Shown here: positions 1 through 8,003 of the stretch, piece by piece
Position numbering within the stretch: the stretch's first letter is position 1
How the letters are laid out: the number at the start of each line of letters is the position of its first letter
NCBI RefSeq assembly: GCF_026339735.1
Contig: NZ_JAPEQG010000001.1
Location: 496,001-560,000 of the forward strand
Source: Streptomyces sp. NBC_01669
GTDB taxonomy: Bacteria > Actinomycetota > Actinomycetes > Streptomycetales > Streptomycetaceae
Direction: 5' to 3'
Length of the DNA: 64,000 bases
Made by a program: the position numbers and the translations under genes
Notes under the pieces: model-generated
Told to the model about the DNA's origin: nothing
What the model saw: only the letters and a program-made list of their open reading frames with translations
The model's database searches: none

Positions 1-41
1 GGGACAGTGGCCGAAGGTGCGACAGGGACCGGGGCACTCCG

Positions 42-1223
42 GTGTCGCGGCGTGTGTCCGTTGCGGGCGTCCGGTGTTTCCCGGCGCCACTGCGTCGAAG
101 GACAGCACTGAGCGCCGACGGCCCTCGCCCGTCGGGCGGCGCCCCCGTCGCGCCGGATGCGGCAGAGGCCTCCCTGCTCACGTTCCTCGGCCTGGAGCCG
201 ATGGAGGACGCCGTGTACCGGCTCCTCGTCGACCGGCCGGACAGTGAACCCGCCGTGCTCGCGGGCGAGTCGACCGGGCGTGTCGAGGAGGTCGCGCGCG
301 CCCTCGATGTCCTGGTGGAACGCGGTCTCGCCAGCGCCCAACCCGTCGGCGACGCCGTCCTCCGCTACCGGGCCTCCTCCCCCGCGCTCTCTCTCGGCCC
401 CCTGCTGGAATCCCGGCGGGCGGCCTTGCACCGCGTCGAGTCGCTCCTGACAACCCTTGCCGAACGTCACCGTTCCGCCCAGGCCCATGCCTCGGGAGCG
501 CCCATCGAGGTGCTGTCGGGGGCGGCTGCGATCCGGCGCAGGCTCCTGCTGATGCAGGATCAGGCCACCATCGAGGTATGCAGCATGATTCCGCTGCACG
601 ATTACCACGCGGTGATCACCTTCGAGGACAACCACGACGAGATCGAGAACGTGCTGATGCGGCGCGGGATCGCCATCCGGGGGGTCATCGAGCGCGACTG
701 GCTCGAACGTCCCAAAACAGCGGCGACCATAGCCACCTATGCAGCCCAGGGCCAGTACATCTCCGTCGTCGACAAGCTGCCCATCAAACTGATCATCGTC
801 GACCGGCGGATCGCCCTGCTGCCGCTCGCCCCCGGTCGCGAAGGCATCGACCCGGTCGCGCTGGTCGTGCACGGTACCGGACTGCTCACCGCGCTCAGTT
901 CGCTCTTCGAAGCGCATTTCGAGAGGGGCTGGCGCCTGCTTCCTTCCGACACGGATCCCAGGGCCGGGCACGCCGACGGAGCCGAACTCGACGCCGTGGA
1001 CCGCCAGATCGTCTCCCTGTTGTACGTGGGACTGACCGACGCGGCCATCGCCCGTCAGCTCGGCATGGGGCACCGTACCGTCCAGCGCCGCCTGCAGTCC
1101 CTCATGGTCGAGGTGGGGGCAGCCACGCGTTTCCAGCTCGGGTGGCACGCGGCGTGCAGCGGCTGGCTGGACGGGGCGGACTCGCAAATCCCTCCGAACC
1201 GGATTGAAAACAAAGCTACTTGA
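42..1223 (+). CDS. TrmB/LuxR-type helix-turn-helix regulator
   Basis: A DNA-binding transcription regulator. The N-terminal part (about residues 45-110) reads as a TrmB-like winged helix that starts LGLEPMEDAVYRLL. The middle, about residues 150-300, looks like a TrmB-type sensor region. The C-terminus (about residues 325-375) carries a LuxR-type helix-turn-helix with DAAIARQLGMGHRTVQRRL. No receiver domain is visible, so this is not a classical two-component regulator. The start is uncertain. The frame opens at a GTG at 42, but an internal ATG at 201 falls inside the conserved winged helix, so the true start must be upstream of 201. It lies 151 bp ahead of a secreted M4 protease gene on the same strand, and two palindromes begin right after its stop codon. 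That suggests, without proving, that it controls the protease. Known family members often regulate secondary metabolism or secreted enzymes. Confidence 0.8.
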   Translation: MSRRVSVAGVRCFPAPLRRRTALSADGPRPSGGAPVAPDAAEASLLTFLGLEPMEDAVYRLLVDRPDSEPAVLAGESTGRVEEVARALDVLVERGLASAQPVGDAVLRYRASSPALSLGPLLESRRAALHRVESLLTTLAERHRSAQAHASGAPIEVLSGAAAIRRRLLLMQDQATIEVCSMIPLHDYHAVITFEDNHDEIENVLMRRGIAIRGVIERDWLERPKTAATIATYAAQGQYISVVDKLPIKLIIVDRRIALLPLAPGREGIDPVALVVHGTGLLTALSSLFEAHFERGWRLLPSDTDPRAGHADGAELDAVDRQIVSLLYVGLTDAAIARQLGMGHRTVQRRLQSLMVEVGAATRFQLGWHAACSGWLDGADSQIPPNRIENKAT

Positions 1224-1253
1224 GGCGTATTTACGCCGCGGCGTGTTCACGCC
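1224..1253. promoter_or_regulatory. Two tandem 14-bp palindromes, candidate operator
   Basis: Two perfect inverted repeats sit side by side directly after the regulator stop codon: GGCGTATTTACGCC at 1224-1237 and GGCGTGTTCACGCC at 1240-1253. Both fit GGCGTRTTYACGCC, with 6-bp arms around TT, and their centres are 16 bp apart. They lie about 120-150 bp upstream of the M4 protease start. The doubled design fits a dimeric regulator binding twice. A short attenuator or terminator role is possible, but no T-run follows. Confidence 0.5.
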
Positions 1254-1374
1254 AGGGACATCTCTTGTACGCGCCACCGACCGTGCCCAAACATCTAGGC
1301 ACCGACCGCGTGGGGCTCCCGCACCTCACGCAGCTGAGCAATTTCACCCATCAGTGCGATAGGGGAGGGTTCAC

Positions 1375-4092
1375 GTGTTCCCGACACGTCAAAGACGGCT
1401 CCGCCGTGTCCTGGCCGCGGCAGTGGTCGTCGCGGCCACCGGCTCGACGCTGCTGACATCACCGGCCTGGGCCGACGAGGAAGCGCCGCCGGCCACCACC
1501 GTGACCGGCGACCGGGTGCCCGTCGCGCCCGCCATGACTCAGCGTCTCGACGACACCGTCCGTGAGGGCACTCCGGCCCAAGCCGCACGGGCGCACCTGA
1601 AGGCCCACGAGGACACCTACAAGGTTCCGGTCACGGACCTCCAGACCCTGAGCACCAGCAAGGACGGCAAGCAGTCGTCCGTCCGCTTCCAGCAGAAGCA
1701 CAACGGGGTGCCGGTCTTCGGCGCCGAGTACGCCGTGCAGACCGAGGCGGCCGACGGCGGCCAGAGCGTCACCTCCGCCACGGGCACCCTGTACACGGAC
1801 CTGTCGGTCTCCACCACGCCGAGCGTGTCCGAGGCCGCCGCCGAGAAGCGGGTGTTCTCCCTCGACCCGAAGCTGTCGCGGGTCAAGGGCGCCAAGACCG
1901 AGGGCCACGGCTTGATCGTCCTGCCGGACGCCCGAGGCGGCAAGCTGGCCTGGCACTTCACCGTCACGGGCGGCGCGGCCGACGGCAGCCCGGTGCGCCA
2001 GGAGGTGTACGTCGACGCGAACATCGGCGGCATCGCCCTCTCGTACAACAACATCGACGCCGCGGACGCCGCGCCGGCCAAGGGCACGGGCGTGCGCGTG
2101 GACGGCTCCGAGTCGGAGCTGGACATCAACAAGGAGACGGGCGGGTCCTACACGCTCGTCGACTCCACCCGGGACATGTACGCGCGGACCGGCGGCCAGA
2201 TACGCACCTACGACGCCCAGCGCAAGAGCTACGCGCTCGTGGCGGGCGGCCCGGTCACCGAGGACGTTCCCCTGGCGACCTCCGCGAGCGACCGGTTCGA
2301 CGCCACCAACACGTCGTCCGGCGCCGTCGACGCACACCTGAACGCCTCGAAGGTCTACGAATATCTCAAGGACAAGCTCGGCCGTGACGGCGTCGACGGC
2401 AAGGGCGGCACGATCTACTCCGTCGTCAACGTGGCGAACAACGGCAAGGACTACGCCAACGCCTTCTGGGACGGCTCCAAGATGGTCTACGGCCACATGA
2501 ACGGCGTGCCGCTGTCCGTCGGCCTGGACGTGGTCGGCCACGAGATGACCCATGGCGTCACCGAGCACACCGCCGGCCTCGTCTACCTGAACCAGTCGGG
2601 CGCGCTCAACGAGGCGATCTCCGACTACTTCGGCAATGCCATGGAAACCGCCGACAAGGGCATCGCGATGAGCGACCCGACGTCCGGCCTCATCGGCGAG
2701 TACCTCTGCAACGGCACCAAGCCGCTGGAAGAGTGTGCGCTGCGCGACCTCAACGACGGCCGCAACGCGCAGAAGGACTACGAGCCCATCACGCTCGACA
2801 TCGACAACGGCGGTGTGCACCACAACTCCACCATCGTCGGTGGCGCACTGTGGGACATCCGCAAGAACATCGACGCGGACCTCGCCGACCGGATCATTTA
2901 CCGGGCGAGCCAGAACTATCTCACCCCGCTGTCCGGCTACACCGACATGCGCAATGCGGTCACCCTGGCCGCGAAGTCCCTGAAGGTCTCCGCTGCCGAC
3001 CTCGACACCATCGGCCGGGCCTTCGACGACCACGGCATCGAGGAGGGATGGGAGCAGAAGGCCGGCACTCATGACGGCACCACCATCGGCGCCGACGTCC
3101 TGCCCGCGTACGAGGTGTACAGCGGCGTCGACGAGCAGGCCGCGCAGATCAGCGGCGACGTCTACGCCATCGGCCACGGCGACGCGATCGCCTGGGACCA
3201 GGGTGGCGCCGCCTTCGGCATCACGGTTGGCCGGTTCAGCAAGCAGAACGGCGACTCCGCGCACGAGCTGGCCCAGCAGGACGCCTACCTGCTCGACCCG
3301 TCCCTCGACAGCGACCGCGTCGTCTTCACCCGGATCACCGCCGATGGCGTCGGCATCTACCAGGCCGGCGACAAGGGCCAGGGCGAGATCAAGAAGCTGG
3401 TCGACACCCCGGACGCCGACGAGACCGAGCCGGTCACCGAGAACGGCGCCCTCGCCTACATCAGCACCACGCCGGACGGCGAGCAGGACGTCATGCTGCG
3501 CAAGGCAGACGGCACCACGGTCAACGTGACACTCGAGGCCGGAACCCAGGCCTCCCACCTGGCCATGAAGAACGGCACCATCGCGTGGGCCGGCGGTGAC
3601 GGCACGTACCTCCACATCTACGACATTGCCACCGGCACCACGCAGAAGAAGCGGATCGGCGGCTTCCTGTTCAACTACATCTCGGACATCCAGCTCACCT
3701 CGGACCGCGTCTTCTACCGCGTGACGAACGGCTTCCTGATCCCGAGCACCACGCTGGGCTCGACGCCGGTCAACGACGTGAACCAGATGGCGAACCTGCG
3801 CTATCCGTCGAGCCTCTACGTCGCCCAGTTCTCTGTGAACGACAACTACTTGGCGTACTCGACGTACAGCATCTGGGGCGCCCTCGGCTCCTGGGACGGC
3901 CCCACCAAGGTGAAGGTCGCCAAGACCTCCGACGTGCTGGCCGGTCTGAACAACTTCAGCCGCGTCTCCTGCTCCTCCGGCTCACAGCTGGCCCCGTCGC
4001 TCGGTGACGGACAGCGGATCGCCTGGCTGGACACCACGGCCGCAGCGACGGACGTGGTGACGCGCGAGACGTTCGCGGGCACCTGCGAGTAA
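1375..4092 (+). CDS. Secreted M4 family (thermolysin-like) zinc metalloprotease
   Basis: A secreted neutral protease of 905 residues. A Sec-type signal peptide (Arg-rich start, hydrophobic core, cleavage near residue 33 after AWA) is followed by an FTP/PepSY-like propeptide region up to about residue 220. The M4 catalytic domain carries the zinc motif HEMTH at residues 389-393 and the third ligand in NEAISDYFGN (Glu413). The C-terminal third (about 565-905) is not part of the usual M4 core. It holds repeated segments of the type xIAW / xLAY, like blades of a beta-propeller, perhaps for substrate or cell-wall binding. The GTG start at 1375 is supported by AGGGGAGGG just upstream. The gene is followed by a strong hairpin and has its own leader region. 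Function as an extracellular protease is secure; the role of the C-terminal domain is inferred. Confidence 0.93.
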   Translation: MFPTRQRRLRRVLAAAVVVAATGSTLLTSPAWADEEAPPATTVTGDRVPVAPAMTQRLDDTVREGTPAQAARAHLKAHEDTYKVPVTDLQTLSTSKDGKQSSVRFQQKHNGVPVFGAEYAVQTEAADGGQSVTSATGTLYTDLSVSTTPSVSEAAAEKRVFSLDPKLSRVKGAKTEGHGLIVLPDARGGKLAWHFTVTGGAADGSPVRQEVYVDANIGGIALSYNNIDAADAAPAKGTGVRVDGSESELDINKETGGSYTLVDSTRDMYARTGGQIRTYDAQRKSYALVAGGPVTEDVPLATSASDRFDATNTSSGAVDAHLNASKVYEYLKDKLGRDGVDGKGGTIYSVVNVANNGKDYANAFWDGSKMVYGHMNGVPLSVGLDVVGHEMTHGVTEHTAGLVYLNQSGALNEAISDYFGNAMETADKGIAMSDPTSGLIGEYLCNGTKPLEECALRDLNDGRNAQKDYEPITLDIDNGGVHHNSTIVGGALWDIRKNIDADLADRIIYRASQNYLTPLSGYTDMRNAVTLAAKSLKVSAADLDTIGRAFDDHGIEEGWEQKAGTHDGTTIGADVLPAYEVYSGVDEQAAQISGDVYAIGHGDAIAWDQGGAAFGITVGRFSKQNGDSAHELAQQDAYLLDPSLDSDRVVFTRITADGVGIYQAGDKGQGEIKKLVDTPDADETEPVTENGALAYISTTPDGEQDVMLRKADGTTVNVTLEAGTQASHLAMKNGTIAWAGGDGTYLHIYDIATGTTQKKRIGGFLFNYISDIQLTSDRVFYRVTNGFLIPSTTLGSTPVNDVNQMANLRYPSSLYVAQFSVNDNYLAYSTYSIWGALGSWDGPTKVKVAKTSDVLAGLNNFSRVSCSSGSQLAPSLGDGQRIAWLDTTAAATDVVTRETFAGTCE

Positions 4093-4109
4093 CATCCGTC
4101 AACTCGCCG

Positions 4110-4142
4110 GAGGCGGTCACCGGATCTTCCGGTGACCGCCTC
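4110..4142 (+). terminator. Strong hairpin terminator after the M4 protease
   Basis: A perfect 15-bp inverted repeat (arms 4110-4124 and 4128-4142, three-base loop TCT) begins 17 bp after the protease stop codon and is followed by TTCG. Such long GC stems without a full U-tract are typical of actinobacterial terminators. A second short hairpin, GGGCTC-CGCC-GAGCCC, lies at 4318-4333. The rest of 4143-4388 shows no convincing gene. Confidence 0.8.
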
Positions 4143-4388
4143 TTCGCGTACGGGTGTCGGCCCGCAGCCTCACGGGACCCCATGCTCGTGATCAACCTGC
4201 AAATGACCCGGCTCCGACCCGGATGAAGGGCGTTCGGGGGATCGGAATCCCGACGCCCCAACCGTGGTCGGAGAGTCCGGCTCCGCCTCCGGCGCCCCGG
4301 CCCGCAACAACGCGAAAGGGCTCCGCCGAGCCCCGGCAGCGGCACAACGGGAGTACGAACGACACAGCTGTCGGACCAGATACCTCCT

Positions 4389-4418
4389 TTGACATACCTA
4401 TGACACCAGACCTAATAT
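4389..4418 (+). promoter_or_regulatory. Sigma70-type promoter of the marR gene, leaderless
   Basis: A -35 box TTGACA (4389-4394) and a -10 box TAATAT (4413-4418) are separated by 18 bp. Transcription should start about 7 bp downstream, at or next to the ATG at 4425, and no ribosome binding site is visible, so the mRNA is probably leaderless. An 11-bp-phased direct repeat of TGACA (4390-4394 and 4401-4405) overlaps the promoter and could be a MarR autoregulatory site. Confidence 0.7.
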
Positions 4419-4424
4419 CGCGGC

Positions 4425-4898
4425 ATGCCCGATTCCCGCACGCCCGCTCAGGACATCGACCGCGTAGCCTCCGCGCTCGCGGCATGCCTGCCTGCGCTGA
4501 ATCGGTCCCTCGATCGCCGGGTCGCCCGGGATTTCCCGAGGCCCAAGCCACCTGAGGGTCAGCTCGCGCTGCTGCGGTTCGTCTCGCAGCAGGAGGGCGC
4601 CACGGTGCGCGAAGCCGCCGACGCCCTTCTGATGCGGCCGAACAACGTCAGCGCCCTGGTCTCCCAGCTCACCGAGGAAGGGCTGCTGGAGCGCCGGCGG
4701 GACGCCGGCGACAAGCGGATCGCGCATCTGTATCCCACGTCCAGGGCTCGACGGGAGCTGGCCGAGGTCCGGCGTCTCGAAGGTGCGCACATCTCCCGCG
4801 CCCTGCAGTCCCTCACCGACGGTGAGATGGACGCCCTGGGTTCGGCAGTGGGCGCGCTGAATTCGCTGGCGCGACACCTGCGTCCCGCGCCCGAATAG
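4425..4898 (+). CDS. MarR family transcriptional regulator
   Basis: A 157-residue protein of normal MarR length. The winged helix spans about residues 40-110, with the recognition region ADALLMRPNNVSALVSQLTEEGLL followed by the wing RRDAGDKRIAHLYPT. Terminal helices serve dimerisation in this family. It is probably a repressor of the MFS exporter gene that starts 172 bp downstream on the same strand, the common MarR-transporter pairing, with release by a small phenolic or drug-like ligand. The start is fixed by the leaderless promoter. The ligand cannot be read from the sequence. Confidence 0.9.
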   Translation: MPDSRTPAQDIDRVASALAACLPALNRSLDRRVARDFPRPKPPEGQLALLRFVSQQEGATVREAADALLMRPNNVSALVSQLTEEGLLERRRDAGDKRIAHLYPTSRARRELAEVRRLEGAHISRALQSLTDGEMDALGSAVGALNSLARHLRPAPE

Positions 4899-5070
4899 AT
4901 CCCGCAGTCCCCCGCCCGGGACGCGACCCACCGCGCGCACGACTTTCTCTGTGCCCGCGGAGCCTTCCCCTGCCCGGAGACGGAACGCTCCGGCCGCCCT
5001 CGGCGGCCGGGGCGCAGCGCGTCCTCTTATTCCCTGCTCCGGCACCACTCTCGACAGACAAGGCACTTCC

Positions 5071-6663
5071 ATGCCGTCCACCACCATGGATCACTCTTCC
5101 CAGCCCGCTCACTGCCCGCCGCAGGCGGTGAGTGAGCGGGGGCGTCGCTCCAATCCCTGGCTGACACTCCTGGCGGTGGCCTTCGGCCTCTTCATGGTCC
5201 AGCTCGACGCTTCCGTGGTCGCCATCGCCAACCCGGAGATCGGCCGCGCGCTCGAGGCGTCCACCGCGGACCTCCAGTGGGTCACCAACGCCTACCTGCT
5301 CGCCCTGGCGGCTTCCCTGATCCTGGGCGGCAAGCTCGGCGACCGCTTCGGTCGGCGCACCTACTACATGGTGGGCGTCGTCGGGTTCACTCTCGCCTCG
5401 GTCGCGATCGGCCTGTCGGGCTCCATCGACGGCGTCATCGTCTTCCGGGCGGCACAGGGCTTCTTCGGGGGTCTGCTGATGCCCAACACCCTGGGCCTGC
5501 TGCGCGCCGTCTTCCCACCGCGTAGGTTCGGCATGGCCGTGGGCATATGGGCCATGGTCTCGGCCGTATCCACGGCGCTCGGTCCCATCGTCGGCGGTCT
5601 GTTGGTAGAGAACGTCAGCTGGGAGTCCGTCTTCTACGTCAACGCCCCCATCGGCGTGATCGCGATCCTCGTCAGCGCAGCCGTGCTGGAGCAGAGCAAG
5701 AACTCCAGCGCCAGCCATCGCTTCGACGTCCCCGGCGTCATCCTTCTCGCACTGGGCCTGCTGTGCATGGTCTTCGGCGTCGTCAAGGGCGAGACCTGGG
5801 GCTGGACCTCCGCCGGCACCCTGGGCGCCGTCGCAGCCGGCGTGCTGATCCTGGTGGCCTTCGGCTGGTACGAAACCCGCGTCGAGCACCCGTTGCTTCC
5901 GATGCGCCTGTTCCGCATCCGGGCGCTGACCGTCGGCACGATCGTCACCGCGCTCAACTTCTTCGTGATGCTCGGTGTGATCTTCTTCGTGATGCTCTAT
6001 CTCCAGAACGTGCGCGGCTTCTCGCCCGTGGAGGCCGGAATGCGAACGCTGCCTCTCAGCCTTGCCTCGTTGGTGGCGTCCCCTCTGGGGGCAGCGCTGA
6101 CAGGCCGCTTCGGCTCCCGGCTCTCCATGCCGCTGGGCATGGTGCTCCAGGCCGTCGCGACCTTCTCCATGCTGACCTGGGACACCGGCTCGTCGTACGC
6201 CACGTTGTGGCCGCCGTTCATCGCGCTCGGCCTGGGAGTCGGCATGGTCCTGTCCGCCTCCTCGGACGCCATCGTCGGTCAGGCCCCCGTCAAGGAAGGC
6301 GGCGTGGCAGGCGGCCTCCAGGCCACCGCTCTGCAGATCGGCGGCGCGCTGGGCACCTCGGTGCTGGTCTCGCTCATCAGCAGCAGGGTCGGCGCCACGC
6401 TCGTCGGCGAGCTGACCGACGCCGGGGTTCCCTCGGCCGTCGCGGGCGGGCTGGCAGATGCCAAGGACGCGGTGGCCATGGGCATCGCCCCGGTATCCGG
6501 TTCCATGTCCGACCAGTTGAAGTCGGCTGTGGTGGAGGGCAGCGGTCAGGCGTTCATGAACGGTATGCACACAGCCGCTGCCGTCACCGGCGTCCTCTGC
6601 CTGCTGGGAGCCGTCCTGGCGGCGCTGGGGCTGCGCGGCACCTCCCGGCCCACGCAGGGCTGA
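5071..6663 (+). CDS. MFS drug exporter, DHA2 (EmrB/QacA) family
   Basis: A 530-residue integral membrane protein with about 14 hydrophobic segments, the DHA2 layout. Motif A is visible as GGKLGDRFGRR after TM2, and motif C-like GPIVGGLLVENVSW follows in TM5. Members export drugs, dyes or endogenous metabolites in exchange for protons. The open frame extends 40 codons further upstream, but the ATG at 5071 gives the normal N-terminus and follows a weak AAGG, so it is preferred over the GTG at 4951. It sits downstream of the MarR gene and probably belongs to its regulon. A bidirectional hairpin follows the stop. Confidence 0.92.
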   Translation: MPSTTMDHSSQPAHCPPQAVSERGRRSNPWLTLLAVAFGLFMVQLDASVVAIANPEIGRALEASTADLQWVTNAYLLALAASLILGGKLGDRFGRRTYYMVGVVGFTLASVAIGLSGSIDGVIVFRAAQGFFGGLLMPNTLGLLRAVFPPRRFGMAVGIWAMVSAVSTALGPIVGGLLVENVSWESVFYVNAPIGVIAILVSAAVLEQSKNSSASHRFDVPGVILLALGLLCMVFGVVKGETWGWTSAGTLGAVAAGVLILVAFGWYETRVEHPLLPMRLFRIRALTVGTIVTALNFFVMLGVIFFVMLYLQNVRGFSPVEAGMRTLPLSLASLVASPLGAALTGRFGSRLSMPLGMVLQAVATFSMLTWDTGSSYATLWPPFIALGLGVGMVLSASSDAIVGQAPVKEGGVAGGLQATALQIGGALGTSVLVSLISSRVGATLVGELTDAGVPSAVAGGLADAKDAVAMGIAPVSGSMSDQLKSAVVEGSGQAFMNGMHTAAAVTGVLCLLGAVLAALGLRGTSRPTQG

Positions 6664-6691
6664 GAACCGGCACTTCGCCAAAACCACGCGG

Positions 6692-6722
6692 AAAGGTGCC
6701 CGCCGAAACGGTGGGCACCTTT
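6692..6722. terminator. Bidirectional terminator between MFS and P450 genes
   Basis: A 14-bp stem (arms 6692-6705 and 6709-6722, loop AAA, one G-U pair) has AAA at its left foot and TTT at its right foot. It can therefore serve both the plus-strand MFS gene ending at 6663 and the minus-strand P450 gene ending at 6765. Confidence 0.85.
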
Positions 6723-6764
6723 GGGGGTCCGCACATCGGTGGCCGGCCAGGCACGACCGCAGGC

Positions 6765-7991
6765 CTAGGCTCCCGCGGCGCGCTCGATCAGGAGATGGCG
6801 GGGACCTCGCAGCACCGGGCTGCGCCGGTACGGAGGCGGGTCCTCGACCAGACGGGGGTCGACGAGGTGGCGGAGGAGCGCGTCGAGCGCGATCTGCGCC
6901 TCGATACGGGCGAGCGGGGCGCCGAAGCAGTTGTGAATGCCGCTGCCGAAGCCGAAGTGCTGATTGTCCTCGCGCATCGGGTCGAAACGGTCGGGGTCAC
7001 GGAATCTCAGGGGGTCCCGGTTACCGGAAGCCAGCACGAGGATCAGGGGTGCGCCCTTGGGGACGGTGATGCCCGCGACGTCGATATCGGTGAGCGGTGA
7101 GCGCTGTGGCAGGAAGTGAACGGGGGGCTCGTAACGCAGCAGTTCCTCCACCGCCCTCGGAAGGAGTTCGGGCGCGGCGCGCAGCTGCTCCAGGATGTCG
7201 GGGTGGCGCAGCAGTGTGAGCATGCCGTTGGTGATCAGGTTGACAGTCGTCTCGTGACCGGCGATGAGCAGCAGCACCCCTGTGGCCATCAGTTCCCGAT
7301 GTGTGAGGCGTCCTTCGGGCCCTTCGTCATTGGCGAGGGCGGAGAGCATGTCCCCGGTCGGGTGACCGCGCCGCTCTTCGGCGAGGCCGCCCAGATAGTG
7401 CGCCATCGCCATCCGTGCCTCCTGAGCCGACCGCCGACGCTGCTCCGGGTCCTCCCCGGGCGTGGGGTCGAAACCGGCGATGATCGCGTTCGTCCAGGCG
7501 CGGACACGGGGCACATCCTCCTGGGGCACGCCCAGGAGCCGGCAGATCACGGTGACGGGGAGCGGGTAGGCGAAATCGTCGACGAGGTCGATCCGGTCCT
7601 TGTCGTGGAACGAGTGGATCAGTTCCTCGGCGATCCGGGTGATGTCGCCGTGCAGGGCGTCGATCCGTCCCGGGGAGTGCGGCGGACCGAAGGGGCGCAT
7701 GGCGAGGCGGCGGAGCCGGTCGTGTTCGGGGTCGTCGACACCGATGAAGGACGGCGGCAGTTCGTCCGACCTGGCCAGAGCCGCGTCCGGGTCCGGCTCC
7801 TTTCGGTTACGGAGGTCCGAGCTGATCCGTGGATCATGAAGCAGAGCGGCGATCTCATGGTAGGTGCCCACCAGGTAGCTGCCATTGTCCTGTCGCACCA
7901 CCCCGCTCTCGCGCAGTTCCGCGTAGAGCGGATACGGGTCGGGGCGGTTCGCGTAGTCGGTGATGCGCTCAAAGAGGGTGTCCGGGGGCAT
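6765..7991 (-). CDS. Cytochrome P450
   Basis: A soluble bacterial P450 of 408 residues. The I-helix has AGHETT (244-249), the K-helix has ExxR (Glu283, Arg286), and the heme loop FGFGSGIHNCFG supplies the thiolate Cys355, so all hallmarks are intact. It should monooxygenate a small organic substrate with electrons from the ferredoxin and reductase encoded just upstream in the same unit. The start ATG follows GAGGAG. The gap to the reductase stop is 12 bp. The substrate is not recognisable from the sequence; similarity is to the broad CYP105/CYP107 type of actinomycete enzymes. Confidence 0.95.
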   Translation of the reverse strand: MPPDTLFERITDYANRPDPYPLYAELRESGVVRQDNGSYLVGTYHEIAALLHDPRISSDLRNRKEPDPDAALARSDELPPSFIGVDDPEHDRLRRLAMRPFGPPHSPGRIDALHGDITRIAEELIHSFHDKDRIDLVDDFAYPLPVTVICRLLGVPQEDVPRVRAWTNAIIAGFDPTPGEDPEQRRRSAQEARMAMAHYLGGLAEERRGHPTGDMLSALANDEGPEGRLTHRELMATGVLLLIAGHETTVNLITNGMLTLLRHPDILEQLRAAPELLPRAVEELLRYEPPVHFLPQRSPLTDIDVAGITVPKGAPLILVLASGNRDPLRFRDPDRFDPMREDNQHFGFGSGIHNCFGAPLARIEAQIALDALLRHLVDPRLVEDPPPYRRSPVLRGPRHLLIERAAGA

Positions 7992-8003
7992 GCGTGGGGC
8001 TCC

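Noticed and set aside
1459..3615. A 718-codon minus-strand frame opposite the M4 protease
   Set aside because: Val/Gly/Asp-rich antisense translation; the plus strand encodes a complete protease with signal peptide.
4813..6687. A 624-codon minus-strand frame opposite the MFS gene
   Set aside because: Low-complexity His/Gln/Gly/Asp-rich antisense product; the plus strand has 14 membrane segments and MFS motifs.
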